Below are positions 23,429 through 31,126 of a stretch of 37,350 nucleotides of DNA, one piece after another (the first letter of the stretch is position 1; every line of letters starts with the position of its first letter). Made by a program: the position numbers and the translations under genes. The notes under the pieces are model-generated. The model was not told the origin of the DNA, made no database searches, and saw nothing but the letters and a program-made list of their open reading frames with translations. The stretch comes from Hyphococcus sp. (GTDB lineage Bacteria; Pseudomonadota; Alphaproteobacteria; Caulobacterales; Parvularculaceae): positions 1-37,350 of the forward strand of contig JAJFFZ010000198.1 of NCBI GenBank assembly GCA_021776395.1, given 5' to 3'.

Positions 23429-25402
23429 ATGGCGGGGTCTAAGGATGACTTCCGTCCACGATTGGGCCGCATGCGCGCGGCGGGCGGCGCTGCGTCAAAG
23501 CGCTATCTCGGCAAGCTCTATGCGACGATGGAAAGAACTCGCCCTGGCGTCTTCGCCAAGTGGTCTGGCGCACGGTTTACCGGCGCACGGATTGGGCGCG
23601 GGGCGGGGCTCGGCGCCGCCTTCGCATCGCGTTATCCTTTCGCGGGCTTTCGAGCCCGCCGTGTCGCCGTCAAAATTCGCTCGGTGAGATTGGGCGGCAA
23701 TGGCCTCGCAAAAGCGCAGGCCCATCTTCGATATCTGCAACGCGATGGCGCCCAAAAAGACAAGGATGGAGAGAAGATTCCAGGAAAACTCTATGGGCGT
23801 GATTGTGAGGAGATCGACGGCAAAGAGTTTTTAAAGGAAGGCAAAGGCGACCGTCATCAATTCAGGATCATCCTGTCACCCGAAGACGCGAGCGAGCTCA
23901 CCGATCTCAGTTCTTTCACGCGCGACGTCATGGCGGCGGCGGAGAAGGATTTGGGCACGAAGCTCGACTGGGTGGCGGTCAATCACTTTGATACTGACCA
24001 CCCGCATGTCCATGTTGTTTTACGTGGCAAAGCAGATGACGGAAAAGACCTTGTCATCGCCCGTAATTACATCACTCATGGCTTCCGAAAACGTGCGAGC
24101 GAGATTGCGACTCTGGAGCTCGGCCAGCGCCGCGATATCGAGATCGCCAGAAGCCGCTACGCGGAGGTTGATAAAGAACGCTTTACCAGCCTTGATCATG
24201 AGCTTGCCGTGATCGCAAAAGACGGCGCCATCGCTTTTGAAAAACCCCGCGCGCCCTATGAGCGTTTTCGCGTAAAGCTATTGATGGCGCGGTTACAGAC
24301 ATTGGAGAAAATGACTCTCGCGCGGCGAGACAAGTCCGGATGGCATTTGTCCGAGAGACATGAACCGGCGCTCAAAGCCATGGGCCGGCGCGGCGACATC
24401 ATCCGCTCCATGGCCGATGCGATAAGCGAGGGGTTTGGCCCTTTGACTTTTCGTGAGTTCGGATCAGAAACCTTGCCTGCAAAACTCATCGGCCGCATTG
24501 TGGGAATGGGCGCTGCAGATGACGCCCATGACAAACGTTTTTTGGCGCTGGGCGGCATAGACGGCAATCAATGGCATGTAGCGGTTGATATTGAGCCTGG
24601 CGCCATGCCACCGGAAAGCGCCATTGTTGAGGTAACGAGGGGCAATGCGACGCCTAAGAAATCTGATCTTGTGATTGCAGCGATCGCCGATCGCAATGAT
24701 GGTGTCTATTCGGACGATTTGCATGGCGCCACTGATCCATCCGCGAGCGCTGAATATCGCCTCGCTCATAAGCGGCGACTGGAGGCGTTACGCCGCGCCG
24801 GAATTGTTGAGCGAAAGAGCGACGGGTCATGGTTGATCCCACATGACTATCGGGAGCGCGCCAGTCAATTTGAATCTGGTCGTTCTGCGTCGCGTATCAA
24901 GGTGCTTTCCTGGGTCAGCATCGAACAGCTGCCAGAGGCGAGGGCGCAAATCTTTATCGATGATGTTTTGGAGCGCCATGAAAAGCTGGACGCCGTCGAT
25001 CATAAATTCGGCGGTGAATTGAATGCCGCTATCGCTGCTCGGCGGCGCTGGTTATTGTCGCAAGGATTGGCGAGGGAAACTGGTGATAGTTTTACCATTG
25101 ATCGAGCTAGTCTGTACGCTATAGAGCGCAAGGCGATGAATGAGACCGCTGCGATGATTGCAAAACAAAGTGGTAAGGCGTTTACGTCTGCCAATGAAGG
25201 TGAGCACGTCACCGGCGTCTATCATCGTCCGGCCGATCTGCCGTCAGGCCGGTTCGCCATCATCGAGAAATCGAAACAATTCACACTGGTTCCGTGGCGC
25301 GCAGCGCTTGAAAAACGGCGCGGCATGGAGGTCTCCGGCGTGATGAAGCACGGCGGCGTATCCTGGACCTTTGGGAAACCCCGAAGTGGGCCGGGGCGAT
25401 AA
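23429..25402 (+). CDS. VirD2-like relaxase with DUF3363 region
   Basis: The ATG at 23429 is preferred to the GTG at 23396, giving 657 residues. The three-histidine metal motif is clear in NHFDTDHPHVHVVLRG (185-200: His186, His191, His193). The HLRYLQRDG block (99-107) carries Tyr102, a candidate for the DNA-nicking tyrosine. The remaining two thirds are the DUF3363 region common in this relaxase group, ending with VTGVYHRP and FTLVPWR motifs. The enzyme nicks oriT, stays joined to the 5' end and is carried into the recipient. It stands after traF and before the inserted, reversed Fic gene. Confidence 0.9.
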   Translation: MAGSKDDFRPRLGRMRAAGGAASKRYLGKLYATMERTRPGVFAKWSGARFTGARIGRGAGLGAAFASRYPFAGFRARRVAVKIRSVRLGGNGLAKAQAHLRYLQRDGAQKDKDGEKIPGKLYGRDCEEIDGKEFLKEGKGDRHQFRIILSPEDASELTDLSSFTRDVMAAAEKDLGTKLDWVAVNHFDTDHPHVHVVLRGKADDGKDLVIARNYITHGFRKRASEIATLELGQRRDIEIARSRYAEVDKERFTSLDHELAVIAKDGAIAFEKPRAPYERFRVKLLMARLQTLEKMTLARRDKSGWHLSERHEPALKAMGRRGDIIRSMADAISEGFGPLTFREFGSETLPAKLIGRIVGMGAADDAHDKRFLALGGIDGNQWHVAVDIEPGAMPPESAIVEVTRGNATPKKSDLVIAAIADRNDGVYSDDLHGATDPSASAEYRLAHKRRLEALRRAGIVERKSDGSWLIPHDYRERASQFESGRSASRIKVLSWVSIEQLPEARAQIFIDDVLERHEKLDAVDHKFGGELNAAIAARRRWLLSQGLARETGDSFTIDRASLYAIERKAMNETAAMIAKQSGKAFTSANEGEHVTGVYHRPADLPSGRFAIIEKSKQFTLVPWRAALEKRRGMEVSGVMKHGGVSWTFGKPRSGPGR

Positions 25403-25454
25403 AGTCTCACGCTCTGCAGTTCGATGAGATCAATGCCATGTCCAAGAATACTTA

Positions 25455-26663
25455 TTATGTCTCCGGATATAAACGTGGGAAGAGCTGCTCCAATGCGTTG
25501 GTCGGAAAACGGAGGGACACAGGGCCTTTAGGCGTGTCCGAGGCCAGCAGGCCGGCATCTGTCAGATCTCCAAGAACCCGGCGCGACGTGCGCTCAGGAA
25601 GACCAGTGATACGCGACGCCTCACCGCGCTCGAACTGCCCGCGCATTAAAGCTTCTTGAAAGAGAGGTACAGATTCTGGCTTGAAGGTTTCGCTTCGATC
25701 AACCAGACGTGTGTAGCGTCCGGACAAAGTGTCGAGATCGAACAACTCGGCCATGAAGGTCACCTGGTCGATGCAAACATTTAGAAACCACAATGTGAAA
25801 TCCTGGAGCGCTGCAAGCGACAGGTTTCCGCGACCATCAAGATCACCTTGTCGAGGCGTATCGGCATGGTCCATGTATGTCTTGTAGTCTTTGCGGCTTG
25901 TCAGACCTCGCGCTAATCCCCGTGAAACCGACCACAGGCCATGAGCGCCAATGCCCGCTTTAAGCGCCATCGCATGGCTCATTAATCGGCTTACTCGTCC
26001 ATTTCCATCGGGGAATGGGTGGATGTAGTTGAAACGGTGATGCGCCGCTGGTATTGCTAAAATTTTGGCGCCAGTTCCCATACGGTCAAATCGATACCGG
26101 TTTTCAAAATATTCCATGAAGTCAGTTACGCGATGACTTGAAGGTGGTATATGACGTCCGACGGCAACGTCATGCTCAGGCTTTGAGCGCCATTCACCGA
26201 CATCCATAATAAATTCAGTATGTTCTGATTTGATCAGCAACATACTTTTAGGTGCGCCTTTGTAGAATTCACGGTGCAGATGCTTAATGAAATCGACTGA
26301 GGCCGGTTCGGGTAGCTCATCTGTACGATGCATTAGTTCGATCTCGGCTTGAATACGCACATGCGCCGCCGCTTCGATTTGAAGATTCCGGCGTTTCTCA
26401 TCCGTATCCCAATCACCGGATAACGCACGTTCAATATCGCGTGGGCGGGTATTATTCCCTTCAATTAGATTGCTGTAATAGGTGTTCATGATGCGCACGA
26501 GCCCAGATAGGTTCGCCGCAGTTTGGGGGTGTAAGCGATCTCCGAGTTTCGCGCTCTCGGCAGACAAAACAGCCACTGCGTCAGTGATATTTTCCGGTGC
26601 GTTTTCGAGCCGCGCCGGCTCTATGCGAGTGGGAGCTTCAATGATATCCTTGGCCGATGTCAT
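25455..26663 (-). CDS. Fic-family protein inserted in the transfer region
   Basis: A 402-residue Fic protein, oriented against the conjugation genes. [12 protein letters not shown] (215-226) holds the full catalytic signature, and SNLIEG (64-69) matches the [ST]xxxE[GN] inhibitory motif in the N-terminal position. Residues about 345-395 form a winged helix ([20 protein letters not shown], then [14 protein letters not shown]), suggesting DNA binding. It likely transfers AMP to a protein target and may control its own promoter, where TTGGCCGA repeats lie. It is unlike the Fic protein at 4095 outside the core motif. The relaxase-traG joint is normally closed in such elements, so this is an accessory insertion. 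Confidence 0.9.
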   Translation of the reverse strand: MTSAKDIIEAPTRIEPARLENAPENITDAVAVLSAESAKLGDRLHPQTAANLSGLVRIMNTYYSNLIEGNNTRPRDIERALSGDWDTDEKRRNLQIEAAAHVRIQAEIELMHRTDELPEPASVDFIKHLHREFYKGAPKSMLLIKSEHTEFIMDVGEWRSKPEHDVAVGRHIPPSSHRVTDFMEYFENRYRFDRMGTGAKILAIPAAHHRFNYIHPFPDGNGRVSRLMSHAMALKAGIGAHGLWSVSRGLARGLTSRKDYKTYMDHADTPRQGDLDGRGNLSLAALQDFTLWFLNVCIDQVTFMAELFDLDTLSGRYTRLVDRSETFKPESVPLFQEALMRGQFERGEASRITGLPERTSRRVLGDLTDAGLLASDTPKGPVSLRFPTNALEQLFPRLYPET

Positions 26664-26847
26664 GATGCCGCTTTACCTTGTAAATACCGTCTAAATTCTC
26701 TATTTTTGTTCATTTTGGCCGAAAGCTTGGCCGATCTTAGGCGGTATCGATTTGATAAAGCAATGGCCGATTTCTGCTTTTCCCAAGCAGCTGTAATATA
26801 TATGTAATTCTAAAATAATTCAGAATTTTGGCCGAATTCTTGGCCGA
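26650..26847. repeat. Repeated TTGGCCGA motifs in front of the Fic gene
   Basis: TTGGCCGA occurs at 26650-26657, 26715-26722, 26727-26734, 26828-26835 and 26840-26847, with a variant ATGGCCGA at 26763-26770. Two pairs have the same inner spacing of 12 bases and the same flanks (TTTTGGCCGA, then TTGGCCGATC), lying 113 bases apart. All copies have the same orientation. The first lies within the Fic start region. This looks like an array of operator half-sites, or less likely iterons. Confidence 0.6.
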
Positions 26848-27074
26848 TCTGCGTCCGATAGGACGTATGACCATCTATAAGGCTCGCTTTGAGGATAATC
26901 CCGAGATAGCTTGAGTGCTCATCTGAATAGTCGAATTCCCGTTACGGCCTCAAATAACCGCAATCCACCACATAGAGCTACAAGAAACCCCTTATAATCC
27001 CTAGTGACAGTTTTTGGTTTGTAAGCCGATGATCGCCCGATCGAGCGCGCGCTCGTGTTTAACGGGAATTGGTC
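26664..27074. other. Promoter region between the divergent fic and traG genes
   Basis: About 410 bases, AT-rich near the middle, without a gene. It holds most TTGGCCGA copies on the Fic side and a 14-bp palindrome on the traG side. Confidence 0.5.
27042..27055. promoter_or_regulatory. 14-bp perfect palindrome upstream of traG
   Basis: CGAGCGCGCGCTCG is fully self-complementary and lies 20 bases before the traG ATG, where it could bind a dimeric repressor or form a hairpin in the mRNA leader that blocks translation. No T-run follows, so termination is unlikely. Confidence 0.4.
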
Positions 27075-29096
27075 ATGACGCCAACAAAAATACTGATCGG
27101 CCAGGCGATTGTTGTGTTCCTCATTATTGCGAGTGCGATGTGGGCGGCGACCGCCTATGTCGCCGGCGCTTTTGGCTATGACGCGGCGCTTGGCACGCCG
27201 TGGTTCAAAACGTTTGATACGCCGGTCTATTATCCATGGCGTTTATTTGAATGGTGGTATTCTTACGAGGCCTATGCGCCGGAAATATTCATTCGTGGCG
27301 GTGCGATAGCAGCGTCCGGCGGAATTCTTGGCGCTGTCGCGGCGATCGCCGGTTCTGTCTGGCGGGCGCGGCAAACGAAAAATGTCACGACCTATGGTTC
27401 TGCGAAATGGGCGACCAGCCATAATATCGTGAAAGCCGGACTGCTAAATTCTTCAGGCGTATTTCTTGGGAAATGGCGCGGCGACTATCTCCGCCATGAT
27501 GGGCCGGAGCACGTTATGGCTTTCGCGCCGACACGATCTGGCAAGGGCGTCGGTCTTGTCGTGCCAACGTTGTTGTCGTGGACCGGCAGTGCTGTTATTC
27601 ACGATATCAAAGGCGAGAACTGGCAGCTGACTGCCGGTTGGCGATCAACCTTCTCGCATTGTCTATTATTCGACCCGACCAACCCGAATTCGGCGCGATA
27701 TAATCCGCTTTTGGAAGTTCGAAAAGGCGAGGGTGAGGTTCGTGATGTTCAAAATATCGCCGACATTCTGGTCGATCCGGAAGGCTCGTTAGAACGGCGC
27801 ACCCATTGGGAAAAGACCGGGCATGCTCTCCTGGTCGGCGTCATTCTTCATGTCCTCTACACCGAGGTAGAAAAGACGCTTGCCCGCGTAGCCTCGTTTC
27901 TGTCGGATCCTTCACGGTCATTTGAGGCCAGCCTCACCATCATGATGGCGACCAATCATCTTGGAACGAAAGATGTTTCCCGAGTGCATCCGGTTGTTGC
28001 GCAAGCGGCGCGCGAGCTTTTGAACAAGTCCGAAAATGAACGCTCAGGTGTTTTATCGACGGTGATGAGCTTTCTTGGGCTCTACCGCGATCCAACCATC
28101 GCAAAAGTCACAAGCGCTTGCGACTGGCGTATCGCTGATTTGATGGAGGCGAAGCACCCGGTCTCACTTTATCTGGTGGTGCCGCCATCGGATATCTCAC
28201 GCACCAAACCCCTGGTGCGATTGATCCTCAATCAGATTGGCCGACGTCTCACTGAAGAGCTGGAGACTGCAGCGAAGCCTAAACGCCACAAATTATTGAT
28301 GATGCTCGACGAGTTTCCAGCGTTAGGGCGTCTTGATTTCTTTGAATCGGCGCTTGCGTTCATGGCGGGCTATGGCGTGCGCGCCTATCTGATCGCACAG
28401 TCGTTGAACCAAATCGAAAAAGCTTACGGCGCCAACAACTCGATCCTCGACAATTGCCATGTGCGGATTGCCTTCGCTGCTAATGATGATCGCACTGCCA
28501 AGCGGATATCAGACTCGCTTGGCACGGCCACCGAATTGCGCGCCCAAAAGAACTATGCCGGACATCGCCTGGCGCCATGGCTCGCCCATGTCATGGTCTC
28601 GCGCCAGGAGACAGCGCGGCCATTGCTGACGTCGGGTGAGGTGATGCAATTGCCTGCCGATGATGCGATTGTGCTGACCGCAGGCGCCCTGCCGGTCCGC
28701 GCAAAAAAACTCAAATATTTTGACGATGCAAACTTCACGGCGCGATGTATAGCGCCGCCGGCGATTTCAGGATCACCTGATGCGTATCCAGATAGACCAG
28801 AGCAGCGCGGCGATGATTGGTCGAGCGCACCCGCACCAATCAATATCGGTCTTGGCCATTCTGATGTAGATGAGCATTCGCCGAAGAGTGTCTGCGACGA
28901 AGGCGGTCACGCCCTTAAACCCGAATTCGAAGCGCCGAAACCACAACAAGAAACAACGCCCGTCCCATCCGTTGAACTATCGGAAGGTGACGAAGACCCA
29001 GCCGCCGCGCGCCGCTTGAGAGAGCTTAGTCGTGAAACGGCGCGCCGCGCCGCCGGACTCGATCAGCATCCCGATAGCATTCTACCGAGCATGTGA
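27075..29096 (+). CDS. traG: Type IV coupling protein TraG/VirD4
   Basis: The ATG at 27075 has GGGA seven bases upstream and gives 673 residues. Two membrane segments (about 8-30 and 76-94) are followed by the cytoplasmic ATPase with Walker A APTRSGKG (151-158) and Walker B LLMMLDEFPALG (about 404-415). The last 120 residues are a disordered, charged tail. It links the relaxase-DNA complex to the trb transfer channel at the inner membrane, using ATP. It starts the conjugation operon that runs to trbI and follows a 411-base regulatory gap. Confidence 0.92.
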   Translation: MTPTKILIGQAIVVFLIIASAMWAATAYVAGAFGYDAALGTPWFKTFDTPVYYPWRLFEWWYSYEAYAPEIFIRGGAIAASGGILGAVAAIAGSVWRARQTKNVTTYGSAKWATSHNIVKAGLLNSSGVFLGKWRGDYLRHDGPEHVMAFAPTRSGKGVGLVVPTLLSWTGSAVIHDIKGENWQLTAGWRSTFSHCLLFDPTNPNSARYNPLLEVRKGEGEVRDVQNIADILVDPEGSLERRTHWEKTGHALLVGVILHVLYTEVEKTLARVASFLSDPSRSFEASLTIMMATNHLGTKDVSRVHPVVAQAARELLNKSENERSGVLSTVMSFLGLYRDPTIAKVTSACDWRIADLMEAKHPVSLYLVVPPSDISRTKPLVRLILNQIGRRLTEELETAAKPKRHKLLMMLDEFPALGRLDFFESALAFMAGYGVRAYLIAQSLNQIEKAYGANNSILDNCHVRIAFAANDDRTAKRISDSLGTATELRAQKNYAGHRLAPWLAHVMVSRQETARPLLTSGEVMQLPADDAIVLTAGALPVRAKKLKYFDDANFTARCIAPPAISGSPDAYPDRPEQRGDDWSSAPAPINIGLGHSDVDEHSPKSVCDEGGHALKPEFEAPKPQQETTPVPSVELSEGDEDPAAARRLRELSRETARRAAGLDQHPDSILPSM

Positions 29097-29101
29097 GCGC
29101 T

Positions 29102-29548
29102 ATGGCGAAACCCCGCATCAATATTCACATTAGCCCTGAGGCCGCCAAGCTTCTCGATCATGTATGCCATCAAGGCGCCAGTACAAAAGCCTCGATCGTT
29201 GACGCAGCGTTAAAGCAATTGCTGGCGCCAACATCCAATGATCGCGAACTTGGCATTCTTATTAAACGTTTTGACAAAATGACCAGAGTCATGGAGCGGC
29301 TTGCTGATGATGCAACCGCGCAATCGGAAACCCTTGCTCTCTACGTGCTTTATTATCTTTGCATCACGCCGCCACTCCCGGAGCAATCGCGCGCTGGCGC
29401 CGAGGCGCTTGGCCGCAAACGCTTCGAACATTTTATCGGACAGGTTGGCGACCGGCTGATGGGGAAGGAGCGCTATGGTGATGCGCTTCTCGATCACATG
29501 GGATTGGAACCGGTTTCCAGTGAACGCGGGATGGAGGCGGCCGAATGA
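29102..29548 (+). CDS. Ribbon-helix-helix (CopG-like) protein of the trb operon
   Basis: The ATG at 29102 (MAKPRINIHIS) gives 148 residues; a GTG at 29093 overlapping the traG stop is an alternative. Residues 4-45 have the RHH pattern: a short beta strand (RINIHIS) and two helices (PEAAKLLDHVCHQG, SIVDAALKQLL). The rest is helical and unrecognised. Proteins of this type regularly stand between traG and trbB in alphaproteobacterial elements and probably regulate transfer genes. It overlaps trbB by ATGA. Confidence 0.75.
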   Translation: MAKPRINIHISPEAAKLLDHVCHQGASTKASIVDAALKQLLAPTSNDRELGILIKRFDKMTRVMERLADDATAQSETLALYVLYYLCITPPLPEQSRAGAEALGRKRFEHFIGQVGDRLMGKERYGDALLDHMGLEPVSSERGMEAAE

Positions 29549-30549
29549 CGGGTCGATCTCCAATTAACGGCGCCGCGATCACGGCGGCGCGCCGGGCGTC
29601 GATGTTAAAGACGGCGTTCGGCCCGGTGATCAGCGCGGCGCTTGATGACACCTCCGTCATTGAGATCATGGTCAATCCTGACGGTGCGTTGTGGATTGAG
29701 CGCCACGAGACCGGCCGAGTTCGCGAGGATAAAACCCTAAACCGCCAAGACATTGAGCGGATTATCCGGCTGGTCGCCAGTCATGTGGGGTTTGACTGCA
29801 ATAAGGAAAACCCGGTTGTTTCCGCAGAGCTTCCCGGAACCGGCGAGCGCTTTGAAGGCGTGTTGCCGCCGGTGGCGCTTAGCCCCGCATTCGCCATTCG
29901 CAAACCGGCAGGCCGGGTTATCAGCCTAGACGACTATATTGAAGCGGGTATCATCACCGGCGCCCAGGCGCTGCTTCTGAAGTCCGCCGTTAAGACCCGC
30001 GATAATATTTTGATCGCGGGCGGTACATCGTCCGGGAAAACCACGCTCGCCAATGCATTGCTTGCCGAAGTGGCTAAAGCAGAAGAGCGCGTCGTCATTC
30101 TCGAAGACACACGGGAGCTTCGCTGTGAAGCGCCTGACCTTGTTGCTTTGCGCACGTCACCAGGCGTCAGGCTTGAACAACTCGTCAAGTCAACCATGCG
30201 CCTTCGCCCGGACCGGATCATTGTCGGCGAGGTGAGGGGCAGTGAAGCACTTGATCTTTTAAAGGCGTGGAATACCGGACATCCCGGCGGCATTGCGACA
30301 GTGCACGCCAATTCAGCGGCGACCGCCTTGTCGCGCATCGAGCAACTGATCGGGGAGCGGACGACTCGCATTCCGTATCAGCTGATCGCTGACGCAATCG
30401 ATCTCATTGTCTTCATCTCCAAGACCAATGACGGCAGACGCGTTGAGGAAATTCTCCGCGTCACCGGCCTCGACGCCCATGATTGTTATCAACTCGAGCC
30501 CGCCAGTGCTGGCGAGCTTTCTCTTGTTACCGAAGGAGCAAATTTATGA
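29545..30549 (+). CDS. trbB: Conjugal transfer ATPase TrbB
   Basis: A 334-residue VirB11-family ATPase. Walker A GGTSSGKTT (159-167), the acidic ILEDTREL box (about 188-195), Walker B IIVGEVRG (about 226-233) and the ATVHANSA histidine box follow in the proper order. Hexamers of this cytoplasmic ATPase drive pilus assembly. It overlaps the RHH gene and trbC by four bases each, so translation is coupled. Confidence 0.92.
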   Translation: MTGRSPINGAAITAARRASMLKTAFGPVISAALDDTSVIEIMVNPDGALWIERHETGRVREDKTLNRQDIERIIRLVASHVGFDCNKENPVVSAELPGTGERFEGVLPPVALSPAFAIRKPAGRVISLDDYIEAGIITGAQALLLKSAVKTRDNILIAGGTSSGKTTLANALLAEVAKAEERVVILEDTRELRCEAPDLVALRTSPGVRLEQLVKSTMRLRPDRIIVGEVRGSEALDLLKAWNTGHPGGIATVHANSAATALSRIEQLIGERTTRIPYQLIADAIDLIVFISKTNDGRRVEEILRVTGLDAHDCYQLEPASAGELSLVTEGANL

Positions 30550-30875
30550 ATGCGTATGGTCTCAAACGCCGATTATTATCAACTGCGCTGTTGGTAAGCG
30601 TCGTTCTGGCGGCGACATTTGCGCCCGCAAATGCAGCCGGTTCCGGCATGCCGTGGGAAGCGCCGCTGGCGCAGATACTCGCTTCAATCGAAGGGCCAGT
30701 GGCGCGCATTGTTGCCGTCATCATCATTATCATCACGGGCCTGTCGCTCGCCTTCGGCGATACATCAGGCGGATCGCGGCGTCTCATTCAAATCGTCTTT
30801 GGACTGTCGATTGCATTTGCCGCTACCAGTTTTTTTCTCGCCTTCTTCTCCTTTGGCGGCGGGGCGGTGATCTAA
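30546..30875 (+). CDS. trbC: Pilin precursor TrbC
   Basis: The ATG at 30546 overlaps the trbB stop and has AGGAG eight bases upstream. The 109-residue product has a signal peptide (RRLLSTALLVSVVLAATFAPANA) and two further membrane segments, IVAVIIIIITGLSLAFG and IVFGLSIAFAATSFFLAF, as in VirB2/TrbC pilins. It is the expected substrate of TraF in this module. Confidence 0.88.
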   Translation: MNAYGLKRRLLSTALLVSVVLAATFAPANAAGSGMPWEAPLAQILASIEGPVARIVAVIIIIITGLSLAFGDTSGGSRRLIQIVFGLSIAFAATSFFLAFFSFGGGAVI

Positions 30876-31126
30876 TGCAAGGGTATTCCGTTCCCATTCA
30901 TCGAAGCCTCACCGAACCAATCATGATGGCCGGTGCTCCCCGCGGTGTTGCGTTTTTGAATGGCACCATCGCCGCGGCGGTCGGTCTGGGCCTGCAAATG
31001 TGGGTTGCCGGGATTGTCCTCTGGATGATCGGCCATGGGGCAGCCGTTTACGCCGCGAAAAAGGATCCCAAATTCCTGGAAGCTGGGATGCGGCATCTAA
31101 AACACAAAGGCTATCTCGCATGCTAA
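30875..31126 (+). CDS. trbD: Conjugal transfer protein TrbD
   Basis: The start shares one base with the trbC stop (TAATG). The 83 residues show the TrbD/VirB3 form: YSVPIHRSLTEPIMMAGAP at the start, then a hydrophobic stretch of about 35 residues, and a KDPKFLEAGMRHLK end. It is an inner-membrane part of the mating-pair channel. It overlaps trbE by seven bases. Confidence 0.88.
   Translation: MQGYSVPIHRSLTEPIMMAGAPRGVAFLNGTIAAAVGLGLQMWVAGIVLWMIGHGAAVYAAKKDPKFLEAGMRHLKHKGYLAC

Noticed and set aside
23239-23442. 67-codon frame spanning the traF-relaxase gap
   Set aside because: Overlaps the oriT-like repeat and both neighbours, with cysteine-rich unlikely sequence; probably not translated.
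26650-26847. CRISPR array or replication iterons
   Set aside because: Repeats are only 8 bases long with unequal spacing and no spacers of constant length; no replication protein gene is nearby, so an operator array is more likely.
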